Origin: SLFH01 sp050486265 | GTDB lineage: Bacteria; Planctomycetota; Phycisphaerae; Phycisphaerales; UBA1924 | Reading direction: 5' to 3' | NCBI GenBank assembly: GCA_050486265.1 | Contig: JBJHCY010000003.1 | Location: 1-64,000 of the forward strand | DNA: 64,000 nucleotides | Shown here: in pieces, positions 41,966 to 52,063 of the stretch | Position numbering within the stretch: the stretch's first letter is position 1 | How the letters are laid out: every line of letters starts with the position of its first letter | The notes under the pieces: generated by a model | Seen by the model: only the letters and a program-made list of their open reading frames with translations | Told to the model about the DNA's origin: nothing | Databases searched by the model: none | Position numbers and translations under genes: made by a program

Positions 41966-43792
41966 TCAGTTTTCCGGGTCTTCGCGCTGGGGGGTCGGCA
42001 CGCCGCCGGGGGATTCGACCTCGCGTTCGGGCTCGGTGTCGAGTTCGGGTTCTTCGGTCGGGTCGGCCATGCCCGGGAGCGGGAGGAGGGTGCCGTCGGG
42101 CGCGACGCGGAGTTGGTCGGTCTGGAGGAGGAAGTTGAGGACGGCGTTTCGGAGGTTGGTGAGTTCGCTGTCGCGGGCGTTCTGCGCGTCGGTGAGGGCG
42201 TCCTGCGCTCGGATTATGTCGTCGGCGCTGATCTCGTCTTCCTTGAGCTCCTGTTCGCGGAGGCGCTGGATGGTGATGTTGATCCGTTCCTCGGCGAGGG
42301 TGAGGCGGAGGCGGGCGAGCTCGATGTTCCGGACGGACTGGCGGGCGTTGACGATCACCTGGTCGCGGAATTGCTCGTAGCTGCGACGGCGTTGTTCGAG
42401 GTTGATCGACGCCTGGCGGACGCCGAGGCGTTCGATCTCGCGGTCGAGCGGGAGGCCGAAGGTGACGCCGACATTGTAATTCGTTTCGCCGAAGTCGTAG
42501 ACGAGGCCCGAGTCGCCTTCGCCGTCCATAGCGACGCGACCTGTCAGGTCGAGGTCGGGCAGGACGCGGTTTCGCGCGTTGGCGAGAGCGCGACGGGAGT
42601 CGCCGAGCTGGTCGCGCTGGATCTGCAGGTCGAGGCGGTACTCGAGCGCGAGTGTGGCGGCCTCGTCTGGGGTGATGTCCGGCTCGGGCAGGAAGAAGGG
42701 CGTGCGGTCGATCTCGAGCGGCTGGTCGGGGTCGAGGCCCAAACGGATGCGGAAGCGGTCGAGGTTCAGGCGGTACTGCTCGCGCAAGCGTTCGAGCTCG
42801 GCGAGGTTTCTGCGGACCTCGTTGTCGACCTCGGCCAGCTCGAACGCGGCGCGGCGTCCGGCATCGACGCTCGCCTCGGTTCTCCGCAGCAGCCGACGCT
42901 GGTCGACCAGACGCGCCTCCTGGCTCTCGATCACCGCCTGCAGCTCAAGAAGGCTGAAAAAGTCGTTGGCGATCTCGACAAGGAACTGGCGCCGGAAGCG
43001 CTCGAACCGGCGGGCGGCGTAGATCAGGTTCCGCTCGGCCTGGATGAGGTCTTCACGCGCGATCATGCCCGCGCCGCGCAGGAGCGGGATGTCGGCCGTC
43101 AGCGCCAGCGTCGAGGACTGGATGTACCCCTCGGTCGAGGCCGAGCGGAGCTGGTCGGTGGCGCGGTAGATCCAGGAGGCCTCGACCTGCCCGCCGAAGG
43201 GGAGGCGCTGGCGGGCGCGCATCTCGTTGATGATGCGCAGCGTGGTGTCGGCGCCGCTGCCCGTCCCGCTCCGCGCGACGCCGACGGTCGTGTCGTTGAA
43301 CAGGCGGGGCGACCAGAGGTGGCGCTCGATCAGCAGGCGGATCGCCGCCAAGACATACTCCTCCTCGGCGGTCATGAACTCGCGGGCCGACTCCTGGGCG
43401 ATGCGCAGCGCGTCGAAGATGTTGATGAGGATCGGGTCGGGGTCGTCGGGGTCGATCTGGTCGGCCGCGGCCAAGCGTGCGGCGACATCGCGGTCTTCGG
43501 CGGCCTGGCGGAAGCCCAGATCGCTCGCGCCGGGGTTGAGCGTGCCCGGGCTTCGGTAGTCGTCGCGTCCGGCTCTGGAGTCGCTGAAGCGGATGGGCGG
43601 GGTCCGTGTTTCTGCGCCCAGCGCCTTTGAGCGTTCTTCCAGGAGCTTGAGCGTCCGCCGGTCGATCGCCTCCATGCCGCCCGAGCAGCCCCAGATCGAC
43701 GCGCACGCGATGAGGAGAGTTGTGGCCCCCGCCCGTCTGAACCCTCTGGGCCTTGGGGCGGGGATGGTCGATGCGCGGACGCCTGGGTGCAA
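41966..43792 (-). CDS. TolC-family outer membrane efflux lipoprotein
   Basis: A 608-residue protein with a lipobox (ACASIWGC) and the long-helix composition of outer-membrane efflux proteins: RLLIERHLWSPRLF, a region of strand (LALTADIPLLRGAGMIAREDL), AERNLIYAARRFERFRRQFL, QEARLVDQRRLLRRTEASVD, LEYRLDLQIQRDQLGDSRRA and VIVNARQSVRNIELARLRLT. Such proteins trimerise into the outer-membrane channel of tripartite pumps. The first ~120 residues and a long tail (EEPELDTEPEREVESPGG) are extra. The only reasonable start is TTG 43792: GGAGG lies 10 nt ahead and no ATG precedes the lipobox. No pump or adaptor gene is adjacent. Confidence 0.85.
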   Translation of the reverse strand: MHPGVRASTIPAPRPRGFRRAGATTLLIACASIWGCSGGMEAIDRRTLKLLEERSKALGAETRTPPIRFSDSRAGRDDYRSPGTLNPGASDLGFRQAAEDRDVAARLAAADQIDPDDPDPILINIFDALRIAQESAREFMTAEEEYVLAAIRLLIERHLWSPRLFNDTTVGVARSGTGSGADTTLRIINEMRARQRLPFGGQVEASWIYRATDQLRSASTEGYIQSSTLALTADIPLLRGAGMIAREDLIQAERNLIYAARRFERFRRQFLVEIANDFFSLLELQAVIESQEARLVDQRRLLRRTEASVDAGRRAAFELAEVDNEVRRNLAELERLREQYRLNLDRFRIRLGLDPDQPLEIDRTPFFLPEPDITPDEAATLALEYRLDLQIQRDQLGDSRRALANARNRVLPDLDLTGRVAMDGEGDSGLVYDFGETNYNVGVTFGLPLDREIERLGVRQASINLEQRRRSYEQFRDQVIVNARQSVRNIELARLRLTLAEERINITIQRLREQELKEDEISADDIIRAQDALTDAQNARDSELTNLRNAVLNFLLQTDQLRVAPDGTLLPLPGMADPTEEPELDTEPEREVESPGGVPTPQREDPEN

Positions 43793-43838
43793 GGGCGGTG
43801 ACCTCCGATAACAAAGCGGTAGGGAAGAGATGGAGCGG

Positions 43839-43844
43839 ACTATA
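43839..43844 (-). promoter_or_regulatory. Candidate -10 box for the TolC-like gene
   Basis: TATAGT on the minus strand stands in a G/C-rich gap and would place transcription start about 40 bases before the TTG start. The -35 region (around TGCAAC, 18 bases further upstream) is weak. Confidence 0.35.
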
Positions 43845-44053
43845 CCGCGGGCGCGTGTCGTTGTTGCACCAGACTAAAACCCTTCCAGAATTGCCGCGGG
43901 CCGGGGCGCCCCCTATCCTCTCCGTTCCGCATCGGACGATTGTTTCGACGCCGATTTATCCGGGATTTGTTTGCAATCCGGCCCCGCAGGATACGCGGAA
44001 GCGGGCCGGTGCACGCCCGGCACGGCCGAAGTCGAGACGCAACGGAGACTTGA

Positions 44054-46825
44054 ATGCCCTCAGTCACCTACGACGGACGCAGCTTCATGCTCGACGGCCG
44101 ACGGATCTGGCTTGTCAGCGGATCGATCCATTACGCCAGGGTCCCCCGCGAGTGCTGGCGCGACCGGATCGCAGCCGCACGCCACGCCGGCCTGAATTGC
44201 ATCGAGACGCCCGTCTTCTGGTCGCGCCACGAGCCCAGGCCCGGCGCGTACGACTTCGAGGGTCAGAACGACATCCGGCATTTCATCCAGCTCATCGGCG
44301 AGGCGGGGATGGTCTGCATTCTGCGTCCGGGCCCCTTCATCGGGTCGGGGTGGGACATGGGGGGCCTCCCGGCGTGGCTGCTCTCGAACCCGGAATTGAA
44401 ACTCCGGTCGGCCAACCAGCCCTTCCTTGAGGCGGCGGGCAAGTTCCTCACGGCGCTGGCGGGCCGGATCCGCGACCTGCAGGTGACAAGCCCGGGCCAG
44501 GGCGGGCCCTTGCTTCTGGTGCAGAACGAAGCGCACTGGACCTGCGGGCACGACGACGAGGCGCGAGGCTATCTCGGCGAGCTGCACCGCTACCTGCGCG
44601 AGAACGGGCTGAATGTCCCGACGATCAACAGCAACAACCTCTGGCAGGGCGTCGAGGGCGAGATCGACTGCTGGTCGGGGTCCGAGGCGATGCTGACGGT
44701 GATGCGCCAGCTCTCGACGGTCAAGCCCGACCAGCCGCGCCTGGTGATCGACTTCTCGGTGACGGCCCCGTCTGTGTACTCCGAGGGGGACGCGGGCACG
44801 CCCGAGCCGATGGCGGTGCAGCGCCGTCTCGCGGAGATCCTCGCCGGGTGCGGGCAGTACAACATCGACCCGTTCTGCGGCGGGACCAACTTCGGCTTCT
44901 CGGGCGGGCGCCTGCCCGGGGGGGCGTCGCGGTTTGTCGCCCAGAGCAACGACCGGCACGCGCCGGTCACCGAGGCGGGCACGCCCGGCGCGTCGTACGG
45001 CGCGGTGCGCCGGATTTCGATGTTCGCGTCGGCGTTCGGCAAGGTCTTCTCGCACGCCAACCCCGAGTACAGGCCGGTGGTGCTGGACCCCGAGCAGGCC
45101 GGCGGCGGACGCACGGGGGCGGGCGTCTCGATCTCGCATGTCTCGGGCCAGCAGGGCGGGTGTGTGTTTGTGTTCGGGGCCGACCCCGCGGGGCCTCACG
45201 GCGCCGTCAAGCACAGCACACTGCTGCTCGCCGGTGGCTCGTCGCTGCCCGTCTCGCTGGGCGAGCAGGCTGTGGCTTGGTGCCTGTTCGATGTGCATCT
45301 GACCGGTCGGGCCAGACTGGATTACACCAACCTCAACGCGCTGACGATCGTCGGTCGGACGCTGGTGCTCTTCGGCCCGTCGGGGAGCGAGGGACTCGTC
45401 TCGATCAACGGCTCGCCGATCGAGGTCAATGTGCCCAAGGGCAAGACGCCCGAGGTGATCGACCACGAAGGCGTGACGATCGTCGTCTGCTCCGAGCAGC
45501 AGGTCGACAAGGTCTACGCGACCGACGAGGCGGTGTATGTCGGGTGCGCCGGGATGACGGCCGACAACGAGCCGATCCCGGAGGGGCGCAGCTGCACGGT
45601 CTTCAACACCGAGGGCGAGCAGTCGACGACGACCGGGGCCTCCAAAGGGCCCAAGTTGCCCAAAGCGCCGAACCTCTCGGGCTGGGAGTGCGCCGAGACG
45701 CGTGAGCACATCGACGGGAGCAGCCCTCGCTACGCCGCGATCGACGGGCCGGCGGACCTCACGCCCCTGGGCGCGCAGACGGGGTACGGGTGGTACCGGA
45801 TCACGATCCGCTCGGGCGCGACGCGCAAGCCGAAGGTGATCGCGCCGTGCTCGGGCGACCGGCTGTTGGTGTTTGTCGACGGGGAGGAGACGGGGCTGCT
45901 GGGGTTCGGCCCCGGCTCTGTGGGGGAGCTCCCGCTGCCTCTGAAGAAGGGCGTGCGTCAGGTCGTGGTGCTGGCCGACAATCTCGGGCGGTACTCGACG
46001 GGCTCGGATCTGGGCGACAAGAAGGGCCTGCTGCGTGACCTGTGGGAGGTGGCGCCGCTCAAGGGCGTCAAGCACAAGCAGGTCGAGAGCGCGCCGCTGA
46101 ACCTGCTGGAGTTCCGCAAACCCCTGTGGGAGGTGCGCGAGGGGGATGTGACCTCGACCGAGCGCGTGCAGTGGGCGTTCATGCACCGCAAGAAGTCGCC
46201 GATCATCCTCGGCGTCGACCACTTCCCGGCCCGGGGCGTGCTGATCGTCAACGACACGCCGCTGCGTTTCCTCGAAACCGGCTGGACGGGCCATGTCTTC
46301 CTCGACGAGGAGCAACTCACCCGGGGCAACAACTCGATCGAGGTCGCGTTCGTCGACGAGCTCGACGAAGAGGCGCTCGCGGCGGCGGTCAAGGGCGTGG
46401 GCACGGCGGTCCGCGTGCTCGAAGGCCTGAGCGCCGTCACCGACAAGGCCGACTGGGCGTTCGCCAAGTGGGAAGCGCCGTCGGAGGCGGCGTACGAGTC
46501 GGTCGCCAAGGCGCACATGGAGGGCGCAGCCTGCCCCGCGTGGTGGCGTTGCAGCTTCGATCCGCCCGAGGCGGGCGTGCCCCTGTTCCTCGAGCTCAAC
46601 AGCCTGACCAAGGGCCAGGTGTATCTCAACGGGCGCCACCTGGGTCGCTACTGGGTCTCGACCTTCGACGGGACTCCGGTGCCCCCGCAGCACCGCGTCT
46701 GGCTGCCCGAGTGCTGGCTGAACCCCGACGGGCCGAACGAGCTGCTGCTCTTCGACGAGCGCGGGGGCCACCCGGGCAAGTGCCGCCTTGTTCACGAGCC
46801 GAGCGGGCGTAGTGTCCTGCGATGA
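44054..46825 (+). CDS. GH35-family beta-galactosidase-like protein
   Basis: A 923-residue protein. Residues ~1-330 are the TIM barrel of family 35 (VSGSIHYARVPRECWRDRI, GLNCIETPVFWSRHEP, GMVCILRPGPFI, GGPLLLVQNEAHW with the acid/base Glu, NIDPFCGGTNFGFSGG). The region where the nucleophile Glu normally sits reads PRLVIDFSVTAPS, so an Asp may replace it. Beta-sandwich domains follow (GYGWYRITIRSG, LYLNG-like QVYLNGRHLGRYW, RVWLPECWLNPDG), as in other GH35 proteins. There is no signal peptide, so it is probably cytoplasmic, acting on oligosaccharides or as a lectin-like relative. GGAG lies ~8 nt ahead of the ATG. It overlaps the next gene by 4 bases. Confidence 0.85.
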   Translation: MPSVTYDGRSFMLDGRRIWLVSGSIHYARVPRECWRDRIAAARHAGLNCIETPVFWSRHEPRPGAYDFEGQNDIRHFIQLIGEAGMVCILRPGPFIGSGWDMGGLPAWLLSNPELKLRSANQPFLEAAGKFLTALAGRIRDLQVTSPGQGGPLLLVQNEAHWTCGHDDEARGYLGELHRYLRENGLNVPTINSNNLWQGVEGEIDCWSGSEAMLTVMRQLSTVKPDQPRLVIDFSVTAPSVYSEGDAGTPEPMAVQRRLAEILAGCGQYNIDPFCGGTNFGFSGGRLPGGASRFVAQSNDRHAPVTEAGTPGASYGAVRRISMFASAFGKVFSHANPEYRPVVLDPEQAGGGRTGAGVSISHVSGQQGGCVFVFGADPAGPHGAVKHSTLLLAGGSSLPVSLGEQAVAWCLFDVHLTGRARLDYTNLNALTIVGRTLVLFGPSGSEGLVSINGSPIEVNVPKGKTPEVIDHEGVTIVVCSEQQVDKVYATDEAVYVGCAGMTADNEPIPEGRSCTVFNTEGEQSTTTGASKGPKLPKAPNLSGWECAETREHIDGSSPRYAAIDGPADLTPLGAQTGYGWYRITIRSGATRKPKVIAPCSGDRLLVFVDGEETGLLGFGPGSVGELPLPLKKGVRQVVVLADNLGRYSTGSDLGDKKGLLRDLWEVAPLKGVKHKQVESAPLNLLEFRKPLWEVREGDVTSTERVQWAFMHRKKSPIILGVDHFPARGVLIVNDTPLRFLETGWTGHVFLDEEQLTRGNNSIEVAFVDELDEEALAAAVKGVGTAVRVLEGLSAVTDKADWAFAKWEAPSEAAYESVAKAHMEGAACPAWWRCSFDPPEAGVPLFLELNSLTKGQVYLNGRHLGRYWVSTFDGTPVPPQHRVWLPECWLNPDGPNELLLFDERGGHPGKCRLVHEPSGRSVLR

Positions 46826-47385
46826 CCGAAGCGGACACCATCGCGGGCCGGACGCCGATGTGGCAGAAGGCGGTCTCCTTCGCGGCCCGCGCCCACGCCC
46901 AGCAGCGGCGGAAGGACGGCAAGACACCGTATGTGGCGCATGTCGTTCGGGTCGCCATGACCGTCATGCATGTCTTCGGCTGCGACGACGAGGAGGCGAT
47001 CACCGCCGCCGTCCTGCACGACACGATCGAGGACACGCCGACGGACTTCGACGACATCGACAAGCGTTTCGGGCGTGATGTCGCGACGGCGGTCGCGGCC
47101 CTGACGAAGAACATGCTCCTGCCCGAGCCTGATCGCGAGGCGGACTACGACCGGAGGCTGGAGGAAGCGGGCTGGCGGGTCAAGCTCGTCAAGCTCGCCG
47201 ACACCTACGACAACTGCTGCGACATCATCGGGGAGGCCAAGGCGACAAAGCGGGCCGTGTCGCGCGCCAGGCGTGCGATCGCCATCGCCGAGCGTGACAG
47301 TTCGCAGCGGCCCGAGCTCCGGCGCGCGATCAAGATCGTCGGCGAGTTGGCCGACCGCGTCGAGACGGAGTCGCTCGGCGGCTGA
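46822..47385 (+). CDS. HD-domain phosphohydrolase, MESH1/SpoT-hydrolase-like
   Basis: A 187-residue protein resembling the hydrolase half of RelA/SpoT and small alarmone hydrolases (MESH1). Metal-binding residues are present: HAQQRRKDGKTPYVAHVV, VLHDTIEDT (HD pair) and LVKLADTYDNCCDI (the later ND/LADxxDN motif). It would remove pyrophosphate from (p)ppGpp, or act on another nucleotide such as NADPH, which MESH1 enzymes also use. There is no synthetase domain. It begins ATGA at the stop of the GH35-like gene, so its translation is coupled to a carbohydrate gene. The final ~35 residues are charged helix. Confidence 0.82.
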   Translation: MTEADTIAGRTPMWQKAVSFAARAHAQQRRKDGKTPYVAHVVRVAMTVMHVFGCDDEEAITAAVLHDTIEDTPTDFDDIDKRFGRDVATAVAALTKNMLLPEPDREADYDRRLEEAGWRVKLVKLADTYDNCCDIIGEAKATKRAVSRARRAIAIAERDSSQRPELRRAIKIVGELADRVETESLGG

Positions 47386-47392
47386 GCCCGCG

Positions 47393-48973
47393 TCACCAAC
47401 CCGGCGCCTCGGGGGGCGGGGGCGGGCTTGTTCTGCCGAAGATCGCCCGCAGCGCGAGCGGGATCGCACACGCCAGCGCGCCCAGCACGACCAGCGCCCC
47501 GCCCGGCTCAAAGGCCGTCGCCCCCCGCTCGTCGGCTCGCCATGTCTCACGCCCGATCAGGATCGGCGTCTCGCACCGGCCGTCGAAGACGACCACGACA
47601 CGCACCCGCCGGCGCAACAGCGCAGTGTGCAGACGCACAAGGTCGGCTTTCGATCCCGGCGTCGGCAGTTTGCGCGGGTGGTCGATCGCGGTGGAGGTCA
47701 GCGCGATCGTGCGCTCGAGCATCTCCTTCGGCGCTTGGGCCAGCCAGCGTTCGGCCATCTTCCTCGCCTTTGGCCCGGGCACGACCAGCAGCACGCGGGC
47801 GCCGCGAGGCAGACGGCGCAGCGCGTCTTCAAGATCCAGCCGCCCGGGGGGCGGGATCGCCAGTTTGCCGCCTTTGGAGCGCATCGCGTCGGTCGCCGCG
47901 GCGCGGGTCAGCACCGATTCGTACCGCTTGCGCCTCGCGGCCTGGCGGACGCAGAGCCCGGCGTATTTCAGCAGACGCCCACGCGCCAGCGCCCGGTACC
48001 GATCCCGCGGCAGGTGTCGCTGCCAGAGCCAAAAAAGGTTCCGCCTGCGGTAGTACTCGCGTACGGGCGAGACCTTCGCGCTCCACGGCTCGTGCAGGTG
48101 CACCGCGTCGAGGTCGCAGACGATCCGCCAGCCCTTGCTCTTGATGCGCAGGCACCACTCCGCGTCGTCGCCGTTGATGAAGTAGCGGTGGTCCCACAGC
48201 CCCGCGTCCGCCGCCGCGGCTTCGCGAACCAAGAGGCACGACGCGGCGCACAGATCCGCCTCGACGACGCGGTCGGTCGGGGTCGCCTTGGGCTGATCGC
48301 GGCCAAGATCATCGTCGGGCGCCGGCGCAAGCAGGCCGGTCTTGCGGCTGAAAAACACCGGCCCTTCCAGCGTCGAGCCCGGATCGGCCGGGTCGGCCAT
48401 GCGGCTGCCCACCGCCCCGATCCCCGCATCAGAACGCATCGTTTCGAGCATCCGGTGCAGGCAATCGGGCGTCACGGTCGCGTCGTCGTCGATCAGCCAG
48501 AGCATCCGCTCGGCGTCTTCGGGCGCCGGACCGGTGAAGATGCGTCGGGCGGCGAGCATGCCGGTGAGGTACCCGCCACAGCCCCCGAGATTCTCGGTGT
48601 TGCGCACGAGCGTGAACGAGGCGAGCCCGCCCGAGCGTGTATCCGGCGGGCGCCGGTCGGCCGCGGGTTCGAGCATGACGAAACGGGGCGACTCGGGCCG
48701 GTCCGTCTCGTTGCGGAGCTGGACATCGGGCGACCAGGACGCTTCGAGGTGATCGCCCGACCCGTCGGCCGAGGCGTTGTCGACCACGATTAGGTGCACG
48801 GGGAGCTGCGCCCTCGCCGCGGCCTCGCAGACCGCCCGGATCGAGCCCTCCAGCACGCCTTTGCGGTTCCATGTCACCATGACCGCCGCGACCCCGCCGG
48901 CGCTTGGAGCCGCGGGCTCGGGAACGAACGGCTTTGGGTGCAGCCCGAGCGAGCTGTCGGAGAGCGCTGACAT
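47393..48973 (-). CDS. Family 2 glycosyltransferase, rhamnosyl/galactofuranosyl-like, with C-terminal membrane helix
   Basis: A 526-residue GT-A transferase: AAVMVTWNRKGVLEGSI, LIVVDNASADGSGDHLE, TENLGGCGGYLTGML, MLWLIDDDATVTPDCL (DxD site), FINGDDAEWCLRIKSKGW with a C-terminal catalytic Asp, and VHLHEPWSAKVSPVREYY. This profile matches GT2 enzymes such as GlfT-like and rhamnosyltransferases. The ~160-residue C-terminal extension is basic (RQAARRKRYESV, RKMAERWLAQ) and ends with one membrane helix (ALVVLGALACAIPLALRAIF). It probably extends an envelope polysaccharide at the inner membrane. It is convergent with the HD gene, 7 bases away. The ATG at 48973 is the first Met of the frame. Confidence 0.85.
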   Translation of the reverse strand: MSALSDSSLGLHPKPFVPEPAAPSAGGVAAVMVTWNRKGVLEGSIRAVCEAAARAQLPVHLIVVDNASADGSGDHLEASWSPDVQLRNETDRPESPRFVMLEPAADRRPPDTRSGGLASFTLVRNTENLGGCGGYLTGMLAARRIFTGPAPEDAERMLWLIDDDATVTPDCLHRMLETMRSDAGIGAVGSRMADPADPGSTLEGPVFFSRKTGLLAPAPDDDLGRDQPKATPTDRVVEADLCAASCLLVREAAAADAGLWDHRYFINGDDAEWCLRIKSKGWRIVCDLDAVHLHEPWSAKVSPVREYYRRRNLFWLWQRHLPRDRYRALARGRLLKYAGLCVRQAARRKRYESVLTRAAATDAMRSKGGKLAIPPPGRLDLEDALRRLPRGARVLLVVPGPKARKMAERWLAQAPKEMLERTIALTSTAIDHPRKLPTPGSKADLVRLHTALLRRRVRVVVVFDGRCETPILIGRETWRADERGATAFEPGGALVVLGALACAIPLALRAIFGRTSPPPPPEAPGW

Positions 48974-49097
48974 ACAGAAAAACGGGCGGGTTCGGGGGCG
49001 GCCGGTTGGATCGGGCCGAGCGTTACCTGAGCGGAGCGAACGAACGGAGGAGCGGAGCGAAAGTGCGCCGGGCTGAGCCGGCGCATGAACGGGCGCA

Positions 49098-49121
49098 TAA
49101 AAAGAGGCGGCTCTCCCGCCG
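49098..49121 (-). terminator. Terminator of the DegP-like gene
   Basis: On the minus strand GGCGG and CCGCC pair across a 5-nt loop and run into CTCTTTTT. It lies ~45 bases past the stop. The rest of the 190-base gap has a 12-nt direct repeat (GAGCGGAGCGAA at 49029 and 49050) and no gene. Confidence 0.65.
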
Positions 49122-49164
49122 CCCCGTGCAGGAGCAGTCTATGCCTTCCCCGAAGGCCCGGCGA

Positions 49165-50664
<1,500 letters not shown>

Positions 50665-50742
50665 CGTTACCTCCGTTGGTCGGTTGAGAGATTCGGTGCG
50701 TTGCGGATGTGTTGAGCTCTGTTGCGGCGCGATTCGCGTGAG

Positions 50743-50777
50743 AAAACCGCGGCGCGGGATCGTGTCCCACGCCGCGG
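50743..50777 (-). terminator. Terminator after the second Hsp20 gene
   Basis: A long stem CCGCGGCG-GGG/CCC-CGCCGCGG with one mismatch and a short loop, then TTTTC on the minus strand, starting 8 bases after the Hsp20 stop. Confidence 0.7.
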
Positions 50778-50784
50778 GAACGGA

Positions 50785-51177
50785 TCAGTTCGGATTGATC
50801 TCGATGCGTCTCGCCTTTCGGGCGGCGCGCTTCGGGAGGGTGACGGTCAGCACGCCGTCGGAGAGCGACGCGGTCATGCGCTCGTCGTCGATGTCCTCGC
50901 CGATGCGGACGCGCCGGCGGAAGTCGCCGACGCCGAACTCGCGCGCGATCCAGGCGTTGTCGCTGGCCGGTCCCCGCTCGCCGATGTCGCGACGGACGCC
51001 GGCTTCGAGCGTCAAGACGCCCTCGTCGATCGTGAGCGAGACGGTGTCTGCCGTCGCGCCGGGCAGGTCGAAGATCATCTGGTAGCGGTCTGGAAACTCG
51101 ATGAAGTCCGTTCCGGGCCGATAGGTGACTTCCGCGTGCTTGGCGTGTTCACGCCGTTCGATGGTTTCGGTGTTCAT
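50785..51177 (-). CDS. Small heat shock protein (Hsp20 / alpha-crystallin), second copy
   Basis: A 130-residue alpha-crystallin-domain chaperone. The domain spans ~25-125 (DRYQMIFDLPGATADTVSLT, EGVLTLEAGVR, REFGVGDFRRRVRIGEDID, SLSDGVLTVTLPKRAARKAR). It has the A-x-x-x-n-G-v-L-type signature (ASLSDGVLTVTLPK) and a short C-terminal tail (RRIEINPN, fitting the IxI/V motif). It binds unfolding proteins in large oligomers. GGAGG lies ahead of the ATG at 51177. It follows the first Hsp20 gene by 39 bases, so they are probably one transcript. Confidence 0.93.
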   Translation of the reverse strand: MNTETIERREHAKHAEVTYRPGTDFIEFPDRYQMIFDLPGATADTVSLTIDEGVLTLEAGVRRDIGERGPASDNAWIAREFGVGDFRRRVRIGEDIDDERMTASLSDGVLTVTLPKRAARKARRIEINPN

Positions 51178-51216
51178 GATGACGCCTCCGTGTGGATGGT
51201 GCATCGTGCTGATCGG

Positions 51217-51741
51217 TTACGCCCTTGAGCCGTCCGGGTTCGTCGTCTCGGGGGCCCCGGCCTGCGTGTGGGCCTCGGATTGAGGCAGTTCGGCGGGTCG
51301 GCTGTGCGCGCTTGCGGGGAGCTCGCCGGTGACCTCGATCCGTCGCGCTCTCGCCTCGGGTGTCTTGGGCATGGTGATGCGCAGGACCCCGTCGCGGAGC
51401 GAGGCGCTGATCCCATCCGGATCGATCGGCACGCCGAACGAGACGCTGCGCTCGAAACGGCCGAACGAGCGCTCGAACCTGACGGCTTCGGCGTCCTGCG
51501 GCTCTTCGCGGACGCGCTCGCCCCGGATCGTCAGCGTGTCGTGCGTCGCGAGGATCTCGACATCCTCGCGCCGGAAGCCGGGCAACTCGGCCTCGACGGT
51601 CAGGGACTCGGCGTCCTGCCAGATGTTCAGCGCCGGGGTGAACTGCGAGCGGGCGACGCCCTGGCCGACCGACTCGAACGCCCGATCCAGGCGGCGCGAC
51701 AATTCATCGAACGAACGAAGCATGGACATGGTGCTCAGCAT
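51217..51741 (-). CDS. Small heat shock protein (Hsp20 / alpha-crystallin), first copy
   Basis: A 174-residue alpha-crystallin-domain chaperone: ALNIWQDAESLTVEAELPGF, DVEILATHDTLTIRGERV, FERSFGRFERSVSFGVPID and ASLRDGVLRITMPKTPEARA. The C-terminal tail is longer than usual and rich in Ala, Pro and Glu. AAGGAGG lies 8 nt before the ATG at 51741; two further in-frame ATGs follow closely. A near-consensus sigma-54 site at 51830-51846 stands upstream. It is the first gene of an Hsp20-Hsp20-DegP cluster, a periplasmic/cytoplasmic protein-folding stress set. Confidence 0.93.
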   Translation of the reverse strand: MLSTMSMLRSFDELSRRLDRAFESVGQGVARSQFTPALNIWQDAESLTVEAELPGFRREDVEILATHDTLTIRGERVREEPQDAEAVRFERSFGRFERSVSFGVPIDPDGISASLRDGVLRITMPKTPEARARRIEVTGELPASAHSRPAELPQSEAHTQAGAPETTNPDGSRA

Positions 51742-51829
51742 GGCAACACCTCCTTACCTCTTGCGCCCGGCGTCCCGGTACGCCGTCGTCCGGGGCCATC
51801 CCGCCGGGCAAGTGCTCTGAAGGCCCGGT

Positions 51830-51846
51830 GGCAAGGTCCGTGCCAA
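51830..51846 (-). promoter_or_regulatory. Sigma-54 (-24/-12) promoter of the Hsp20 cluster
   Basis: On the minus strand TTGGCACGGACCTTGCC fits YTGGCACGNNNNTTGCW at every position but the last. GG and GC are exactly 10 bases apart. Transcription would start about 12 bases below, leaving a ~75-base leader before the Hsp20 start. In the 321-base gap (51742-52063) this and the terminator at 52013 are the only signals I see. Confidence 0.8.
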
Positions 51847-52012
51847 ACCACCGATCCAGCCGCAGGATTCCGGGGCGTGGCCGGAGGGGGCGCGGGTTGT
51901 CACCCTTGCGCCCGGGCGGGCTCGCGATTGCCGTTTTGACAGTCTCGGCGGGGCTCAGCATGCGATCGGAATGGGTCCGGAGCGGGTGTTTCTGGGGGGC
52001 GTCGGGTCCAAG

Positions 52013-52037
52013 AAAAAACGCCCCGCGATCGGGGCGT
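52013..52037 (-). terminator. Terminator of the DoxX gene
   Basis: ACGCCCCG/CGGGGCGT, an 8-bp stem with a 4-nt loop, runs into six T residues on the minus strand, 26 bases past the DoxX stop. Confidence 0.85.
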
Positions 52038-52063
52038 CTTTGTGAGGAACAGGCTCGGTCGCC

